Source of the DNA: Pseudomonas sp. NBRC 111124
GTDB taxonomy: Bacteria > Pseudomonadota > Gammaproteobacteria > Pseudomonadales > Pseudomonadaceae
Assembly (NCBI RefSeq): GCF_001320245.1
Contig: NZ_BCBA01000107.1
Location: 1-64,000, forward strand
DNA: 64,000 nt
Reading direction: 5' to 3'
Made by a program: the position numbers and the translations under genes
Part shown: positions 7,765 through 16,842 of the stretch, one piece after another
Layout of the letters: each line of letters begins with the position of its first letter
How positions within the stretch are numbered: position 1 is the stretch's first letter
Notes under the pieces: generated by a model
Databases searched by the model: none
Seen by the model: the letters and a program-made list of their open reading frames with translations, nothing else
Told to the model about the DNA's origin: nothing

Positions 7765-9000
7765 ATGCAAACCAACCTGAGCGAAAGCGCCAAGCGCCTG
7801 GCCCGCGGCGAAGAAGCCGAAAGCATCCTGCGCTCGTGCGTGCACTGCGGTTTCTGCACGGCCACCTGCCCGACCTATCAGCTGCTCGGCGACGAGCTGG
7901 ACGGGCCACGGGGGCGCATCTACCTGATCAAGCAGGTGCTCGAAGGCGCGCCGGTCACCACCAGCACGCAACTGCACCTGGACCGCTGCCTGAGCTGCCG
8001 CAACTGTGAAACCACCTGCCCGTCTGGGGTGAAGTATCACGACCTGCTGGACATCGGCCGCGCCGTGGTCGAGCAGCAGGTACCGCGCCCGCTCGGCCAG
8101 CGTCTGCTGCGCCAGGGCCTGCGCGCAGTGGTGCCGCGCCCGGCGCTGTTCAAGGCCCTGACCCGCACTGGTCAAGCCCTGCGACCGGTGCTGCCGGCCA
8201 CCCTCAAGCGCAAGCTGCCGGCCCGGGTGCCGCCGCCAGGTGAACGGCCCGCGCTCCGCCATGCCCGGCGCATCCTGCTACTAGAAGGCTGCGTGCAGGC
8301 CGCCTTGTCGCCCAACACCAATGCCGCCACCGCGCGCTTGCTGGACCGTCTGGGGATCAGCGTGGAGCCGGCGTACGAAGCCGGCTGCTGCGGCGCGGTG
8401 GACTATCACCTGAATGCCCAGGAACAGGGCCTGGATCGCGCCCGGCGCAATATCGATGCCTGGTGGCCTGCCATCGAGGCCGGGGCCGAAGCCATCGTGC
8501 AGACCGCCAGTGGCTGCGGCGCCTTTGTGCGTGACTACGGCCACCTGCTGGAAAAAGACCCGCACTACGCCAGCAAAGCCGCACGGGTCAGTGCCCTGTC
8601 GCGGGACCTGGTCGAAGTGCTGCGCGACGAACCCGTCGAACAGCTCGGCCTGTGCGCCGAACAGCGCCTGGCCTTCCACTGCCCGTGCACCCTGCAGCAT
8701 GCGCTCAAGCTCGGCGGCCAAGTAGAAAGCCTGCTGACGCGTCTGGGCTTCACCCTCACCCCGGTGCCGGACGGCCACCTGTGCTGCGGCTCGGCCGGCA
8801 CTTATTCGCTGACCCAGCCGGCGCTGTCGCGGCAACTGCGCGACAACCGCCTGAACGCGCTGGAAAGCGGCAAACCGCAAGTCATCGCCACCGCCAACAT
8901 CGGCTGCCAGACCCACCTGGACGGGGCCGGGCGCACACCGGTGCGGCACTGGATCGAAATCGTCGAAGCAGCCTTGAACCAGGAGAACAGCCATGCATAG
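7765..9000 (+). CDS. glcF: Glycolate oxidase, iron-sulfur subunit GlcF
   Basis: The 411-residue electron-transfer subunit carries two ferredoxin-type [4Fe-4S] motifs, Cys25-Cys28-Cys31-Cys35 and Cys75-Cys78-Cys81-Cys85, each of the form CxxCxxCxxxCP. Two CCG-domain motifs lie in the second half (EAGCCGAVDYH and HLCCGSAGTYS), which in this family bind a further cluster and contact the quinone side. It follows glcE by 10 bp and its last codons overlap glcG by 8 bp. All subunits needed for the membrane-associated complex are therefore present in order. Confidence 0.95.
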   Translation: MQTNLSESAKRLARGEEAESILRSCVHCGFCTATCPTYQLLGDELDGPRGRIYLIKQVLEGAPVTTSTQLHLDRCLSCRNCETTCPSGVKYHDLLDIGRAVVEQQVPRPLGQRLLRQGLRAVVPRPALFKALTRTGQALRPVLPATLKRKLPARVPPPGERPALRHARRILLLEGCVQAALSPNTNAATARLLDRLGISVEPAYEAGCCGAVDYHLNAQEQGLDRARRNIDAWWPAIEAGAEAIVQTASGCGAFVRDYGHLLEKDPHYASKAARVSALSRDLVEVLRDEPVEQLGLCAEQRLAFHCPCTLQHALKLGGQVESLLTRLGFTLTPVPDGHLCCGSAGTYSLTQPALSRQLRDNRLNALESGKPQVIATANIGCQTHLDGAGRTPVRHWIEIVEAALNQENSHA

Positions 9001-9391
9001 CAAGCCCGTGATCGGCCAGGCGGAAGTGACCCGCCTGCTCGCTGCCGCCCGCCAGGAAGCCCAGGCGCAACAGTGGAACGTGACCATCGCCGTGGTCGAT
9101 GACGGCGGCCACCCGCTGGCACTGGAGCGCATGGACGGCTGCGCCCCGTCCAGCGCCTACATCGCCATGGAAAAGGCCCGCAGCGCCGCACTGGGGCGCA
9201 AGGAAACCCGCGACTTCGAACAGATGGTCAATGGCGGGCGCATTGCCTTCGTCACCGCGCCGCTGCTGACCAGCCTGGAAGGCGGTGTGCCCGTGCGGGT
9301 CGATGGCCAGGTGGTGGGCGCCGTCGGTGTATCCGGGGTCAAGCCCGAGCAGGATGCCCAAGTGGCCAAGGCGGGCGTGGCAGCCCTTTGA
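8993..9391 (+). CDS. glcG: GlcG, HbpS-like (DUF336) protein
   Basis: This 132-residue single-domain protein of the GlcG/HbpS family has the diagnostic AVVDDGGHPLALERMDGCAPSS block and a C-terminal GQVVGAVGVSGVKPEQD strand pair. The start at 8993 has an AGGAG ribosome site inside the end of glcF. Its biochemical role is unclear in the glycolate pathway; related proteins bind haem or corrinoids. Its fixed place between glcF and glcB in many Proteobacteria supports a role connected to glycolate use. Confidence 0.9.
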   Translation: MHSKPVIGQAEVTRLLAAARQEAQAQQWNVTIAVVDDGGHPLALERMDGCAPSSAYIAMEKARSAALGRKETRDFEQMVNGGRIAFVTAPLLTSLEGGVPVRVDGQVVGAVGVSGVKPEQDAQVAKAGVAAL

Positions 9392-9428
9392 ATCGAATCC
9401 CAACGACTGAACTTCGAGCGAGAAGACA

Positions 9429-11597
9429 ATGACTCATCCCCTCAAGGTCGACCCGATCCTGCAACGCTTCATCGAGGATGAAGTGCTGCCCGGCACCGGC
9501 ATCGACGCCGCCAGCTTCTGGCAGGGCTTCAGCAGCCTGGTCCACGACCTCGCACCGCGCAACCGCGAACTGCTCGCCGAACGCGACCGCCTGCAGCTCG
9601 AACTGGACACCTGGCACCGCCAGCACCCCGGGCCGATTCGCGACATGGCTGCCTATCAGGCCTTCTTGCGCAGCATCGGTTACCTGGTCGACGCCCCGCA
9701 GCAAGTGCGCATCAGCACCACCCAGGTCGACCGCGAGATCGCCGAACAAGCCGGCCCGCAGCTGGTGGTGCCACTGAGCAATGCCCGCTACGCCCTGAAC
9801 GCCGCCAACGCCCGCTGGGGCTCGCTGTATGACGCGCTGTACGGCACCGACGCCATCCCGGACAGCGACGGCGCCGAGCGCGGCCAAGGCTACAACCCGC
9901 TGCGCGGCGCCCGGGTGATCGCCTTCGGTCGCGACTTTCTCGACCGCTGCGCGCCGCTTGCAGGCGCTTCTCACGCAGACGCCCAGGCCTACGCGATCAA
10001 TCAGGGCAAATTGCGGGTGACGTTGAGCGATGGTCGCCAGGTCGGCCTCACGGCGCCTGCGCAACTGCGCGGCTATCAAGGCGACCCCGGCCAGCCGACG
10101 GCCATCCTGCTGCTGCACCATCGCCTGCACTTCGAAATCCAGATCGACCCGGCCAGCACCATCGGCAAGGCCGACCACGCCGGGGTCAAGGACATACTCG
10201 TCGAAGCCGCGCTGACCACCATCATCGACTGCGAAGACTCGGTGGCAGCCGTGGATGCCGAGGACAAGGTCAACGTCTATCGCAACTGGCTGGGCCTGAT
10301 GAAAGGCGACCTCAGCGAACAGGTCAGCAAGGCTGGCAAGACCTTCACCCGTGCGCTGGCCAAGGACCGCGAATACCAAGGCGCGGATGGCCAGCCACTG
10401 ACCCTGCCCGGCCGCTCGCTGCTGTTCATCCGCAACGTTGGCCACTTGATGACCAACCCGGCGATCCACGACCGCGAGGGCCGGGAGATCCCCGAAGGCA
10501 TCCTCGACGCAGTAGTCACCAGCCTGATCGGCCTGCACGACCTCAAGCGCCGTGGCAACTCCCGTGAGGGCAGCCTGTACATCGTCAAGCCAAAGATGCA
10601 CGGCCCGGCCGAAGTCGCCTTCGCCGACCAGCTGTTCGGCCGTGTCGAGGACCTGCTGGGCCTGCCCCGGCACACCTTGAAGATGGGCATCATGGACGAA
10701 GAGCGGCGTACCAGCGTCAACCTGGCGGCCTGCATCGCCAGCGCGGCAGCGCGGGTGGTGTTCATCAACACCGGCTTCCTCGACCGCACCGGTGACGAGA
10801 TGCACAGCGCCATGGAGGCCGGCGCCATGCTGCGCAAGGGTGACATGAAAGGCAGCGCCTGGATCCAGGCCTACGAACGCAGCAACGTGCTGGTGGGCCT
10901 GGCCTGCGGCTTGCGGGGCAAGGCGCAGATCGGCAAGGGCATGTGGGCCATGCCCGACCTGATGGCGGCCATGCTCGAACAGAAGATCGCCCAGCCCCGT
11001 GCCGGCGCCAATACCGCTTGGGTGCCCTCGCCTACTGCCGCGACCTTGCATGCGCTGCATTATCACCAGGTGGACGTGCCAGCGGTGCAGGCAGCGCTGG
11101 AGAAGGTCGACCTGAGCGCCGAGCGCGAACAACTGCTGCACGACCTGCTGAGCATTCCGGTCAGCCCGGACCGGCCCTGGCGTGCAGCCGATATCCAGGC
11201 CGAGCTGGACAACAACTGCCAGGGCATCCTGGGTTACGTGGTGCGCTGGGTCGAGCAAGGGGTGGGTTGCTCGAAGGTGCCGGACATCCATGACGTGGGG
11301 CTGATGGAGGACCGCGCCACCTTGCGCATCTCGGCCCAGCACATTGCCAACTGGCTGCACCATGGGGTGGTCGGCAGTGATCAGGTCGAGGCGACCTTGC
11401 AGCGCATGGCCAAGGTGGTGGACCAGCAGAATGCCGGGGACCCGGCGTACCGGCCGATGGCTGCCAACCTTGCCGGCTCGCATGCGTTCCGCGCGGCGCG
11501 AGAGCTGGTGTTCAAAGGCCGTGAACAGCCCAGCGGATATACCGAGCCGTTGCTGCATGGATGGCGCCTGAGATTCAAGCAGGAGGTTCAACAGTAA
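9429..11597 (+). CDS. glcB: Malate synthase G
   Basis: This enzyme condenses glyoxylate with acetyl-CoA to give malate, completing entry of glycolate carbon into the TCA cycle. The 722 residues match the single-chain G isoform (E. coli 723). Family blocks are visible: IIDCEDSVAAVDAEDKV, SLLFIRNVGHLMTNPAI with the active-site Arg region, VKPKMHGPAEVAFA, GIMDEERRTSVNL with the Mg-binding acid region, and GKGMWAMPDLMAAML. It follows glcG by 37 bp on the same strand and a hairpin terminator follows, so it is probably the last gene of the operon. Confidence 0.96.
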   Translation: MTHPLKVDPILQRFIEDEVLPGTGIDAASFWQGFSSLVHDLAPRNRELLAERDRLQLELDTWHRQHPGPIRDMAAYQAFLRSIGYLVDAPQQVRISTTQVDREIAEQAGPQLVVPLSNARYALNAANARWGSLYDALYGTDAIPDSDGAERGQGYNPLRGARVIAFGRDFLDRCAPLAGASHADAQAYAINQGKLRVTLSDGRQVGLTAPAQLRGYQGDPGQPTAILLLHHRLHFEIQIDPASTIGKADHAGVKDILVEAALTTIIDCEDSVAAVDAEDKVNVYRNWLGLMKGDLSEQVSKAGKTFTRALAKDREYQGADGQPLTLPGRSLLFIRNVGHLMTNPAIHDREGREIPEGILDAVVTSLIGLHDLKRRGNSREGSLYIVKPKMHGPAEVAFADQLFGRVEDLLGLPRHTLKMGIMDEERRTSVNLAACIASAAARVVFINTGFLDRTGDEMHSAMEAGAMLRKGDMKGSAWIQAYERSNVLVGLACGLRGKAQIGKGMWAMPDLMAAMLEQKIAQPRAGANTAWVPSPTAATLHALHYHQVDVPAVQAALEKVDLSAEREQLLHDLLSIPVSPDRPWRAADIQAELDNNCQGILGYVVRWVEQGVGCSKVPDIHDVGLMEDRATLRISAQHIANWLHHGVVGSDQVEATLQRMAKVVDQQNAGDPAYRPMAANLAGSHAFRAARELVFKGREQPSGYTEPLLHGWRLRFKQEVQQ

Positions 11598-11605
11598 CTC
11601 GGCAG

Positions 11606-11626
11606 AGGGCCGCTATGCGGCCCTTT
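11606..11626. terminator. Hairpin terminator after glcB
   Basis: A perfect 8-bp stem, AGGGCCGC (11606-11613) with GCGGCCCT (11617-11624), and a 3-nt TAT loop follow the glcB stop by 8 bp. A short TTT follows on the plus strand. It lies between convergent genes (glcB and the flavin reductase) and may serve both directions; the short T tract makes the strength uncertain. Confidence 0.7.
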
Positions 11627-11642
11627 CGCGGGACATAAATCT

Positions 11643-12224
11643 TCAACCCTGCAGGTCGACCACCACCGGCTCACCAATCGCATAGAAATGCCCACCCGCC
11701 ACGTAGTGCAGGCTGCGCCACTGCGGGTCGGCATCTTCATAAGCCCAATGCCCCTCGCGGAACACCCGGTCATCCGCCCACGCCGCCACCACTTCACCCA
11801 TGAACAGGTCATAGGTGCTCTGGTTGTGCGGCTCGTCGATCACCCGGCACATCAGCCAGGCCGAGCAGCCCTGAACCAGCGGCGCCGCATAACCCTCCAC
11901 CCGTGCCAGCTCCACGCCGATGCTGGCCAGCTTGTCCGGCTGGTCGAACAGGCTGCGGGTACCCACCTGATGGGTCAAGTGCGCCTGTGCGGCCGTCGGC
12001 ACCTGGATCACGAACCAGCCACTGCCCTCGACCAGCTGCCGGGTGCGGGTGATCTTGTCCAGTACCACGGTGACCTTGGGCGGGTCGAAGTCCAGCGCAC
12101 AGGCCCAGGCGGCCGCCATGACGTTGTCCACGCCACCATGGCTGGCCGACACCAGCACGGTCGGCCCATGGTTGAGCAGGCGGTAGGCCTTTTGCAGGTC
12201 GACGGCTTGGAAGTGGTTGTTCAT
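11643..12224 (-). CDS. Flavin reductase-like (DIM6/NTAB) family protein
   Basis: The 193-residue single-domain protein belongs to the FMN-binding split-barrel flavin reductase family. The N-terminal core RLLNHGPTVLVSASHGGVDNVMAAAWACALDFDPPKV fits the family pattern (shown here in parts: GPTVLVSASHGG and NVMAAAWACALDFDPP), with the segment TRQLVEGSGWFVIQVP after it. It likely binds FMN and either reduces flavin for a partner oxygenase or acts on a small substrate; no partner enzyme is adjacent. The start at 12224 has a GAGGA ribosome site. It is convergent with glcB. Confidence 0.82.
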   Translation of the reverse strand: MNNHFQAVDLQKAYRLLNHGPTVLVSASHGGVDNVMAAAWACALDFDPPKVTVVLDKITRTRQLVEGSGWFVIQVPTAAQAHLTHQVGTRSLFDQPDKLASIGVELARVEGYAAPLVQGCSAWLMCRVIDEPHNQSTYDLFMGEVVAAWADDRVFREGHWAYEDADPQWRSLHYVAGGHFYAIGEPVVVDLQG

Positions 12225-12395
12225 CGATGTCCTCGGTCAGACGCATATCAGAGGAAAGATTGTGCCGCATCGACGCAGCGCAAGCACCCTCCTCATGGCT
12301 TACGAAAATTCCTACAGCTGTTTCAGAATCGCCTTGCTTGTCGCCCTAGGCCAGTGAAAACAAGATCGAAACCTGCGACCCAGAGGAGACTGCGC

Positions 12396-12734
12396 ATGTA
12401 CCCAGATTCCCGCACCCACGCCGAACTGCGCAGTACCCTGCGCGAACTGCTGGCCCATGACGTCAGCAATCCGGATAACGACCCGCACCTCTCCGGTGTG
12501 CTGTTTTTCTGTGCCACCGACGAGCACACCCGGCAACTGATCGAGCGCATTGAACTGCTGGCCAGCGAAATCTTCTTCGATCCTTGCGGGCGAGCCATCC
12601 ACCACCGCATGCGCGCCATCGGCGTCAAGGGCGTGTGCATCAAGCAGAAGCGCAAGGCCGCCGTGGATGAAACGGTCATCCGCATCGACCTGGCACTCAA
12701 GGGCTACATCACGATAAGCACCGCGCGGTTCTGA
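12396..12734 (+). CDS. Conserved hypothetical protein, 112 residues
   Basis: I do not recognise this protein. The start at 12396 has a strong GAGGAG ribosome site; longer in-frame readings reach back over the flavin reductase gene and are shadows. It has no signal peptide or membrane segment. The sequence looks like a compact alpha/beta fold: an N-terminal helix (AELRSTLRELLAHD), a hydrophobic strand (GVLFFCATD), another helix (QLIERIELLASEIFFD), and a basic patch (KQKRKAAVDE) before a final strand. It sits 39 bp before the MocR regulator on the same strand. Confidence 0.65.
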   Translation: MYPDSRTHAELRSTLRELLAHDVSNPDNDPHLSGVLFFCATDEHTRQLIERIELLASEIFFDPCGRAIHHRMRAIGVKGVCIKQKRKAAVDETVIRIDLALKGYITISTARF

Positions 12735-12773
12735 TCCGCTATCCTCAGCACTCCTGTGTTTCGGACTGTGATC

Positions 12774-14207
12774 ATGGAACTGCACATTCGCCTGGACGGC
12801 CGCAAAGGCCTGGCCGACCAGCTCTATCAGCAGCTGCGCGCCGGCATCGACAGCGGCCACCTAGCCGCCGGCACGCAGCTGCCGCCGACCCGGCTGCTGG
12901 CCGAGCAGTTGGGCGTGTCGCGCAAGACTGTGGCCGAAGCCTATTCACGGCTGACCTACGACAACCTGCTCAGCGGCGTGGTCGGCCGTGGCACCTTCAT
13001 CACCCCGCGCCAACCGCTGCGCAGCGGTGAATCGCAAACCGTGCCCCTGGCCGCTGCCGCCTCGCTGCAGCGCTGGCAGCAGCGCGCCACGGTGCTCGCC
13101 CGGCGCACCCAGGAAGCCCCCTCGCGCTACGACTTCGTCGGCGGCGCTTCGAGCAAGGCGCAGTTCCCCTTCGACCAGTGGCGCAGCTGCCTGAACTACG
13201 CCCTGCGCCGCAGCCAGCGGCACCCCGAGCGGCAGTTTGCCGCCCAAGGCCTGCCCGAATTGCGCGAGGCCATTGCCCACCACATTGCCTACGCCCGCGG
13301 CGTGCATTGCAGTGCGGCAGACGTCCTGGTGTGCAACGGTGCCCAACAGGCCCTGGACCTGATTGCCCGGGTGCTGGTCGAGCCCGGCTGCCAGGTGGCC
13401 ATGGAAGACCCCGGCTACCCACCGGCACGCCAGCTTTTCCTGGCCCTGGGGGCAAAGCTGCAGGCAGTGCCGGTGGACGATGAGGGCATGTGCGTTGCGC
13501 ACATCGCCGAAGGCACCCGGCTGATCTATGTGACGCCTTCGCACCAGTTTCCCCTCGGCATGCCGATGAGCGAAGCCCGCCGCCATGCCCTGCTGGCACG
13601 GGCCGCCGAGCTTGGCGCGTTGATCATCGAGGACGACTACGACTGCGAGTTCCGCTACCAGGGCCCGGCCGCCGATGCGCTGCAACGCCTCGACCGGCAA
13701 GGGCTGGTGGCCTATGTCGGGACCTTCTCCAAGACGCTGCTGCCTGAACTGCGCCTGGGTTACGCGGTGCTGCCACCGGCGGTGCTCAGCGCCGCTTGCG
13801 TGGCCAAGCACCTGAGCGACTGGCACAGCCCGACCTTGCTGCAGTGGGCGCTGGCGCGGTTCATTGGCGAAGGCCACCTGAACAAGCACATCCGCCGCTG
13901 CCACGACATCTACAGCGGCCGCCGCGAGCGCATCCTGGCGCGGCTGGACGGCGACCTCGCGCCCTGGTTCAGCGCCGTGCCCGCCAGCGCCGGATTCCAC
14001 CTGAGCGCCTTGGCGCAACCAGGCGTGGATATCGAGCTGCTGGCCAACCTCGCCCGCAAGGTGGAGGTCGGCCTCTACTCGCTGGCGCCGTTCTTCAACG
14101 AAGCCCCCGTGCGCCAAGGGTTGCTGCTGGGCTTCGGCGCTATCGAGCTGCTGGACATCGACCCGGCGCTGGACCGGGTCCGCGATACCCTGCAACGCCT
14201 CAGTTGA
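12774..14207 (+). CDS. MocR-type (PdxR/GabR-like) PLP-dependent regulator
   Basis: This 477-residue MocR protein fuses an N-terminal GntR winged helix (about residues 10-75; PTRLLAEQLGVSRKTVAEAYSRL region) to a fold-type I aminotransferase domain. The PLP Schiff-base lysine is Lys320 in GTFSKTLLPELRLGY, and IIEDDYDCEFRY provides the PLP-ring Asp. Such proteins sense PLP or amino-acid adducts and control nearby metabolism genes; the adjacent transporter and AhpD-like gene are candidates. The start at 12774 (MELHIRL) fits the family; the upstream in-frame start at 12756 has no better ribosome site. Its stop overlaps the convergent transporter by 8 bp. Confidence 0.88.
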   Translation: MELHIRLDGRKGLADQLYQQLRAGIDSGHLAAGTQLPPTRLLAEQLGVSRKTVAEAYSRLTYDNLLSGVVGRGTFITPRQPLRSGESQTVPLAAAASLQRWQQRATVLARRTQEAPSRYDFVGGASSKAQFPFDQWRSCLNYALRRSQRHPERQFAAQGLPELREAIAHHIAYARGVHCSAADVLVCNGAQQALDLIARVLVEPGCQVAMEDPGYPPARQLFLALGAKLQAVPVDDEGMCVAHIAEGTRLIYVTPSHQFPLGMPMSEARRHALLARAAELGALIIEDDYDCEFRYQGPAADALQRLDRQGLVAYVGTFSKTLLPELRLGYAVLPPAVLSAACVAKHLSDWHSPTLLQWALARFIGEGHLNKHIRRCHDIYSGRRERILARLDGDLAPWFSAVPASAGFHLSALAQPGVDIELLANLARKVEVGLYSLAPFFNEAPVRQGLLLGFGAIELLDIDPALDRVRDTLQRLS

Positions 14208-15396
14208 CCAGCGCCGGCTGGTCGCCCTGCTTCGGCCGGGCAATGGCTGCGGCATAGCCGCGCGGGGCGAAACAGGCGGTCACCAGCAGCATCGCCAGCA
14301 CGGTGACGGTGAGCAGCGTCCAGGATGCCTGGAAGTCACCGCTGACATCGCGCAACCACCCGGTGATGTACGGGATGATCCCCGTGATGATGAAGCCGAT
14401 GCCCTGCACGAAAGCCGCCAGGCTGCCGGCTTCGGCAGGCGTCTTGAGGTGCTCCAGGGTCAAGGTCAGGCTCAGGCTGAAGCAGGCGCCCAGGCCAAAA
14501 CCGATCATCGCGACCCACACGCCCATGGCCAGCGTCGGCGCCAGCAGCAAGCCAAGAAAGCCCGCCAGCTGGATCGACAGCGCCAGCCAAAGGCCCGGGC
14601 GACGATCGGCAAGACCGCGCAGCAGCAGCGGTAGACCCAGGGCGCCACAGACTTGAAAGACGGTCATCAGACCGACCAGGTCGCCACCGCCTTGCGCGGT
14701 GCCACCGTGTTCCAGGTGGTAGGCGGGCAGCCACGCGACCATGCTGGTATAGCCGCCGTTGATCAGGCCGAAATACAGCGCCAGCAACCAGGCCCGGCGC
14801 GTGCCGAACCAGTGCCCGCCGGTGGCACCGGCAAGCTTGGGCGCGCTGTTTCGAGGGCGCAGCGCGGCCCAGGCCAGCACCGCCAGCAGCGCCGGAATTG
14901 CCCACACGCCAAGCCCGGCCTGCCAGTGGCCGAAGTGCCCGCTGATATGCGGGCCGAGCACCGCCGCCAGGCCCCCGCCACTCATCAGTGCCGCCGAGTA
15001 CAGGCCCATGGTCGCGGCCAGGCGGCTGGGGAACCAGCGATTGACCAGGCCCGGCATCATGCCCTGCACAACCGCCACGCCCAACCCGGCCAGCACCGCA
15101 CTGGCAATCAGCGCCCAGGCGCTGTCTAGCTGCAACCGCCACAGACAGGCCAGGGCAATGGCGGCAAGGCCACCGAGCATCCCGCCGTGCTCGCTGATCC
15201 AGCGCCTCAACCAAGGCTGCAACAACGGCACCAGGCCCATGCACAACACCGGCAACGCGGTCAGCAGTGCCGCCTGCTGGTAACCCAGCCCGGTGCTGGC
15301 GCGCATCGGCTCGAGCAACGGGCCGATACTGGTGAGGATCGGCCTCAAGTTCAATGCCAGCAAGATCACCAGCAACAGGTTCAACGCCCCTCTCAT
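14200..15396 (-). CDS. MFS transporter, CynX/NimT family
   Basis: The 398-residue protein has about 12 hydrophobic segments and no signal peptide. The N-terminus, LVILLALNLRPILTSIGPLL, is characteristic of the CynX/NimT (cyanate / 2-nitroimidazole transporter) branch of the major facilitator superfamily. The start at ATG 15396 was chosen because GGGAG precedes it; a TTG 21 nt upstream lies on top of that site. It is convergent with, and overlaps by 8 bp, the MocR regulator. Real substrates of family members vary widely, so only a small-molecule transport role is supported. Confidence 0.85.
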   Translation of the reverse strand: MRGALNLLLVILLALNLRPILTSIGPLLEPMRASTGLGYQQAALLTALPVLCMGLVPLLQPWLRRWISEHGGMLGGLAAIALACLWRLQLDSAWALIASAVLAGLGVAVVQGMMPGLVNRWFPSRLAATMGLYSAALMSGGGLAAVLGPHISGHFGHWQAGLGVWAIPALLAVLAWAALRPRNSAPKLAGATGGHWFGTRRAWLLALYFGLINGGYTSMVAWLPAYHLEHGGTAQGGGDLVGLMTVFQVCGALGLPLLLRGLADRRPGLWLALSIQLAGFLGLLLAPTLAMGVWVAMIGFGLGACFSLSLTLTLEHLKTPAEAGSLAAFVQGIGFIITGIIPYITGWLRDVSGDFQASWTLLTVTVLAMLLVTACFAPRGYAAAIARPKQGDQPALVN

Positions 15397-15595
15397 CGAA
15401 TCGATACTCCCAAGCAAGACCCGGCCATTATCCTGGCCAGGCAGTCAGGGTAGAAATGAAGAGATTGGATGCAGGTCAGTGGCCCCCTTAATGGCCCGAT
15501 TGGCCTCCCGGCAAAGTGCGCGATTGGCTATCGGGGCGGCGCAGGGCCGGCGCTAAAGTAGCGCCATACCCACAACGCATTCCCTGGAGCACGCC

Positions 15596-16033
15596 ATGCA
15601 CAACCGTATCGAATGGGCCAAACACTCGCCGGAAGCCTACAAGGCCATGGTCGGCCTGGAACAAGCCCTGGCCAAGAGCGGCCTGGAAAACTCACTGCTG
15701 GAGCTGGTACGTCTGCGGGCTTCGCAGATCAACGGCTGCGCCTATTGCGTGAACATGCATGCCAACGATGCGCGCAAGGCCGGCGAAACCGAGGCGCGCC
15801 TGCAGACCCTGACTGTCTGGCAGGAGACGAACTACTTCACCCCGCGGGAACGTGCCGCGCTGGCGTGGGTGGAATGCCTGACCCGGCTGCCCGAGCGAGG
15901 CGCTCCGCAAGCGGAATATGAAGCGTTGCAGCTGCACTTCGAGCCGGCCGAGGTGGCCAATCTGACGTTGGCCATCGCCACCATCAATGCCTGGAACCGC
16001 TTTGGCGTAGGCTTTGCCATGGTGCCGGCCTGA
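15596..16033 (+). CDS. AhpD-like carboxymuconolactone decarboxylase family protein
   Basis: This 145-residue protein of the alkylhydroperoxidase AhpD core family has the redox motif Cys48-x-x-Cys51 with His55 (INGCAYCVNMHANDARKAG), the layout used by AhpD-type peroxidase reductants. The helix before it (LENSLLELVRLRASQ) and NAWNRFGVGF near the end are also family-typical. It follows the divergent CynX-type transporter by 199 bp, with the MocR gene beyond, a regulator-transporter-CMD grouping often seen in Pseudomonas. A peroxidase or disulfide-reductase role is inferred from the motif. Confidence 0.87.
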   Translation: MHNRIEWAKHSPEAYKAMVGLEQALAKSGLENSLLELVRLRASQINGCAYCVNMHANDARKAGETEARLQTLTVWQETNYFTPRERAALAWVECLTRLPERGAPQAEYEALQLHFEPAEVANLTLAIATINAWNRFGVGFAMVPA

Positions 16034-16037
16034 GTCA

Positions 16038-16763
16038 TCAGGCGAGGGTACGCCGCCGAGCCAGGCAGGCGTACCCCATCCCCACCAGCCCAAGCAGCAA
16101 CACGCCCAGCAACCCCACCAGCTCTTGGCTGTAGCGCGCCACCAGCGCCGGGAACCCGGTGAACTCGCGGGAGACCCGCATGTCCGCCTGGCCACCGGCA
16201 AAACTGACACTGATACCGCCCTGGCGAATCTGTGAATAGTCGGCATCGAAGTAGACCCACACCCTGCACTCCCTGCCCTGTTCGATGGCCGGTATTTCCA
16301 CCTGAGCCGTCGCCGCCTCGTACAGCGTGTCATTGCCCGTCGCATCACGTACCTGTACCAGACCCTTGGCCGGCAGGCGGATCTTCACCTCACGCACATC
16401 GCTGTCGCCACGGTTGTGCAGGTCGATGAGCAAACCGGTGCGGTGGTCCACCAACCCGGCTTCGAAAGGTTTGGCGAACAGCTGCGCATAGGGCGCCTGG
16501 GCCAGTTCGATCAGCTTGTCGACCTGGTACGGGTTCAACGCACCGTCACTGATGGTGTTGATGCGCGGCTGCAACTGCTCGTACTTGAGCTGCTCGTTGG
16601 CCTTGCTGATACGCTCGCTGAACTGGCTGGGATAGGTAAGGTAGGCGTAAGTCAGCGTCGCCTCGAGCCGTGGCTGGTCCTTGAACAGCACATAAGTCAC
16701 CAGCATGACCATCAGGCCAAGCAACATGGCGACCAGGAGTTTGCCGACTTTGTCCCAACTCAA
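16038..16763 (-). CDS. Membrane-anchored protein of unknown function, TTG start
   Basis: This 241-residue protein has one hydrophobic segment near the N-terminus (about residues 8-26, LLVAMLLGLMVMLVTYVLF) and one at the C-terminus (LVGLLGVLLLGLVGMGYAC), with a soluble region between that ends in beta-rich sequence. The start is assigned to TTG 16763 because AGAAGGA lies 9 nt upstream; the longer frame begins at another TTG with no ribosome site. I recognise no family. The two-anchor layout suggests a large extracytoplasmic loop. It converges on the AhpD-like gene. Confidence 0.6.
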   Translation of the reverse strand: MSWDKVGKLLVAMLLGLMVMLVTYVLFKDQPRLEATLTYAYLTYPSQFSERISKANEQLKYEQLQPRINTISDGALNPYQVDKLIELAQAPYAQLFAKPFEAGLVDHRTGLLIDLHNRGDSDVREVKIRLPAKGLVQVRDATGNDTLYEAATAQVEIPAIEQGRECRVWVYFDADYSQIRQGGISVSFAGGQADMRVSREFTGFPALVARYSQELVGLLGVLLLGLVGMGYACLARRRTLA

Positions 16764-16842
16764 CGGTGCGGTTCCTTCTGTTACGGTGCGCAAGATCGAT
16801 GCGGCGCAAAGGGTGCCAAGATCAGCGCCGCCAGGCAAGCGC

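Noticed and set aside
9339..11591. A 750-residue open frame on the minus strand opposite glcB
   Set aside because: It is the antisense shadow of malate synthase G in GC-rich DNA: no family motif, no ribosome site, and composition dominated by Gly, Ala, Arg, His and Gln.
15415..15417. TTG start for the CynX-type transporter
   Set aside because: It overlaps the GGGAG ribosome site that serves the ATG at 15396, which directly precedes the first membrane helix.
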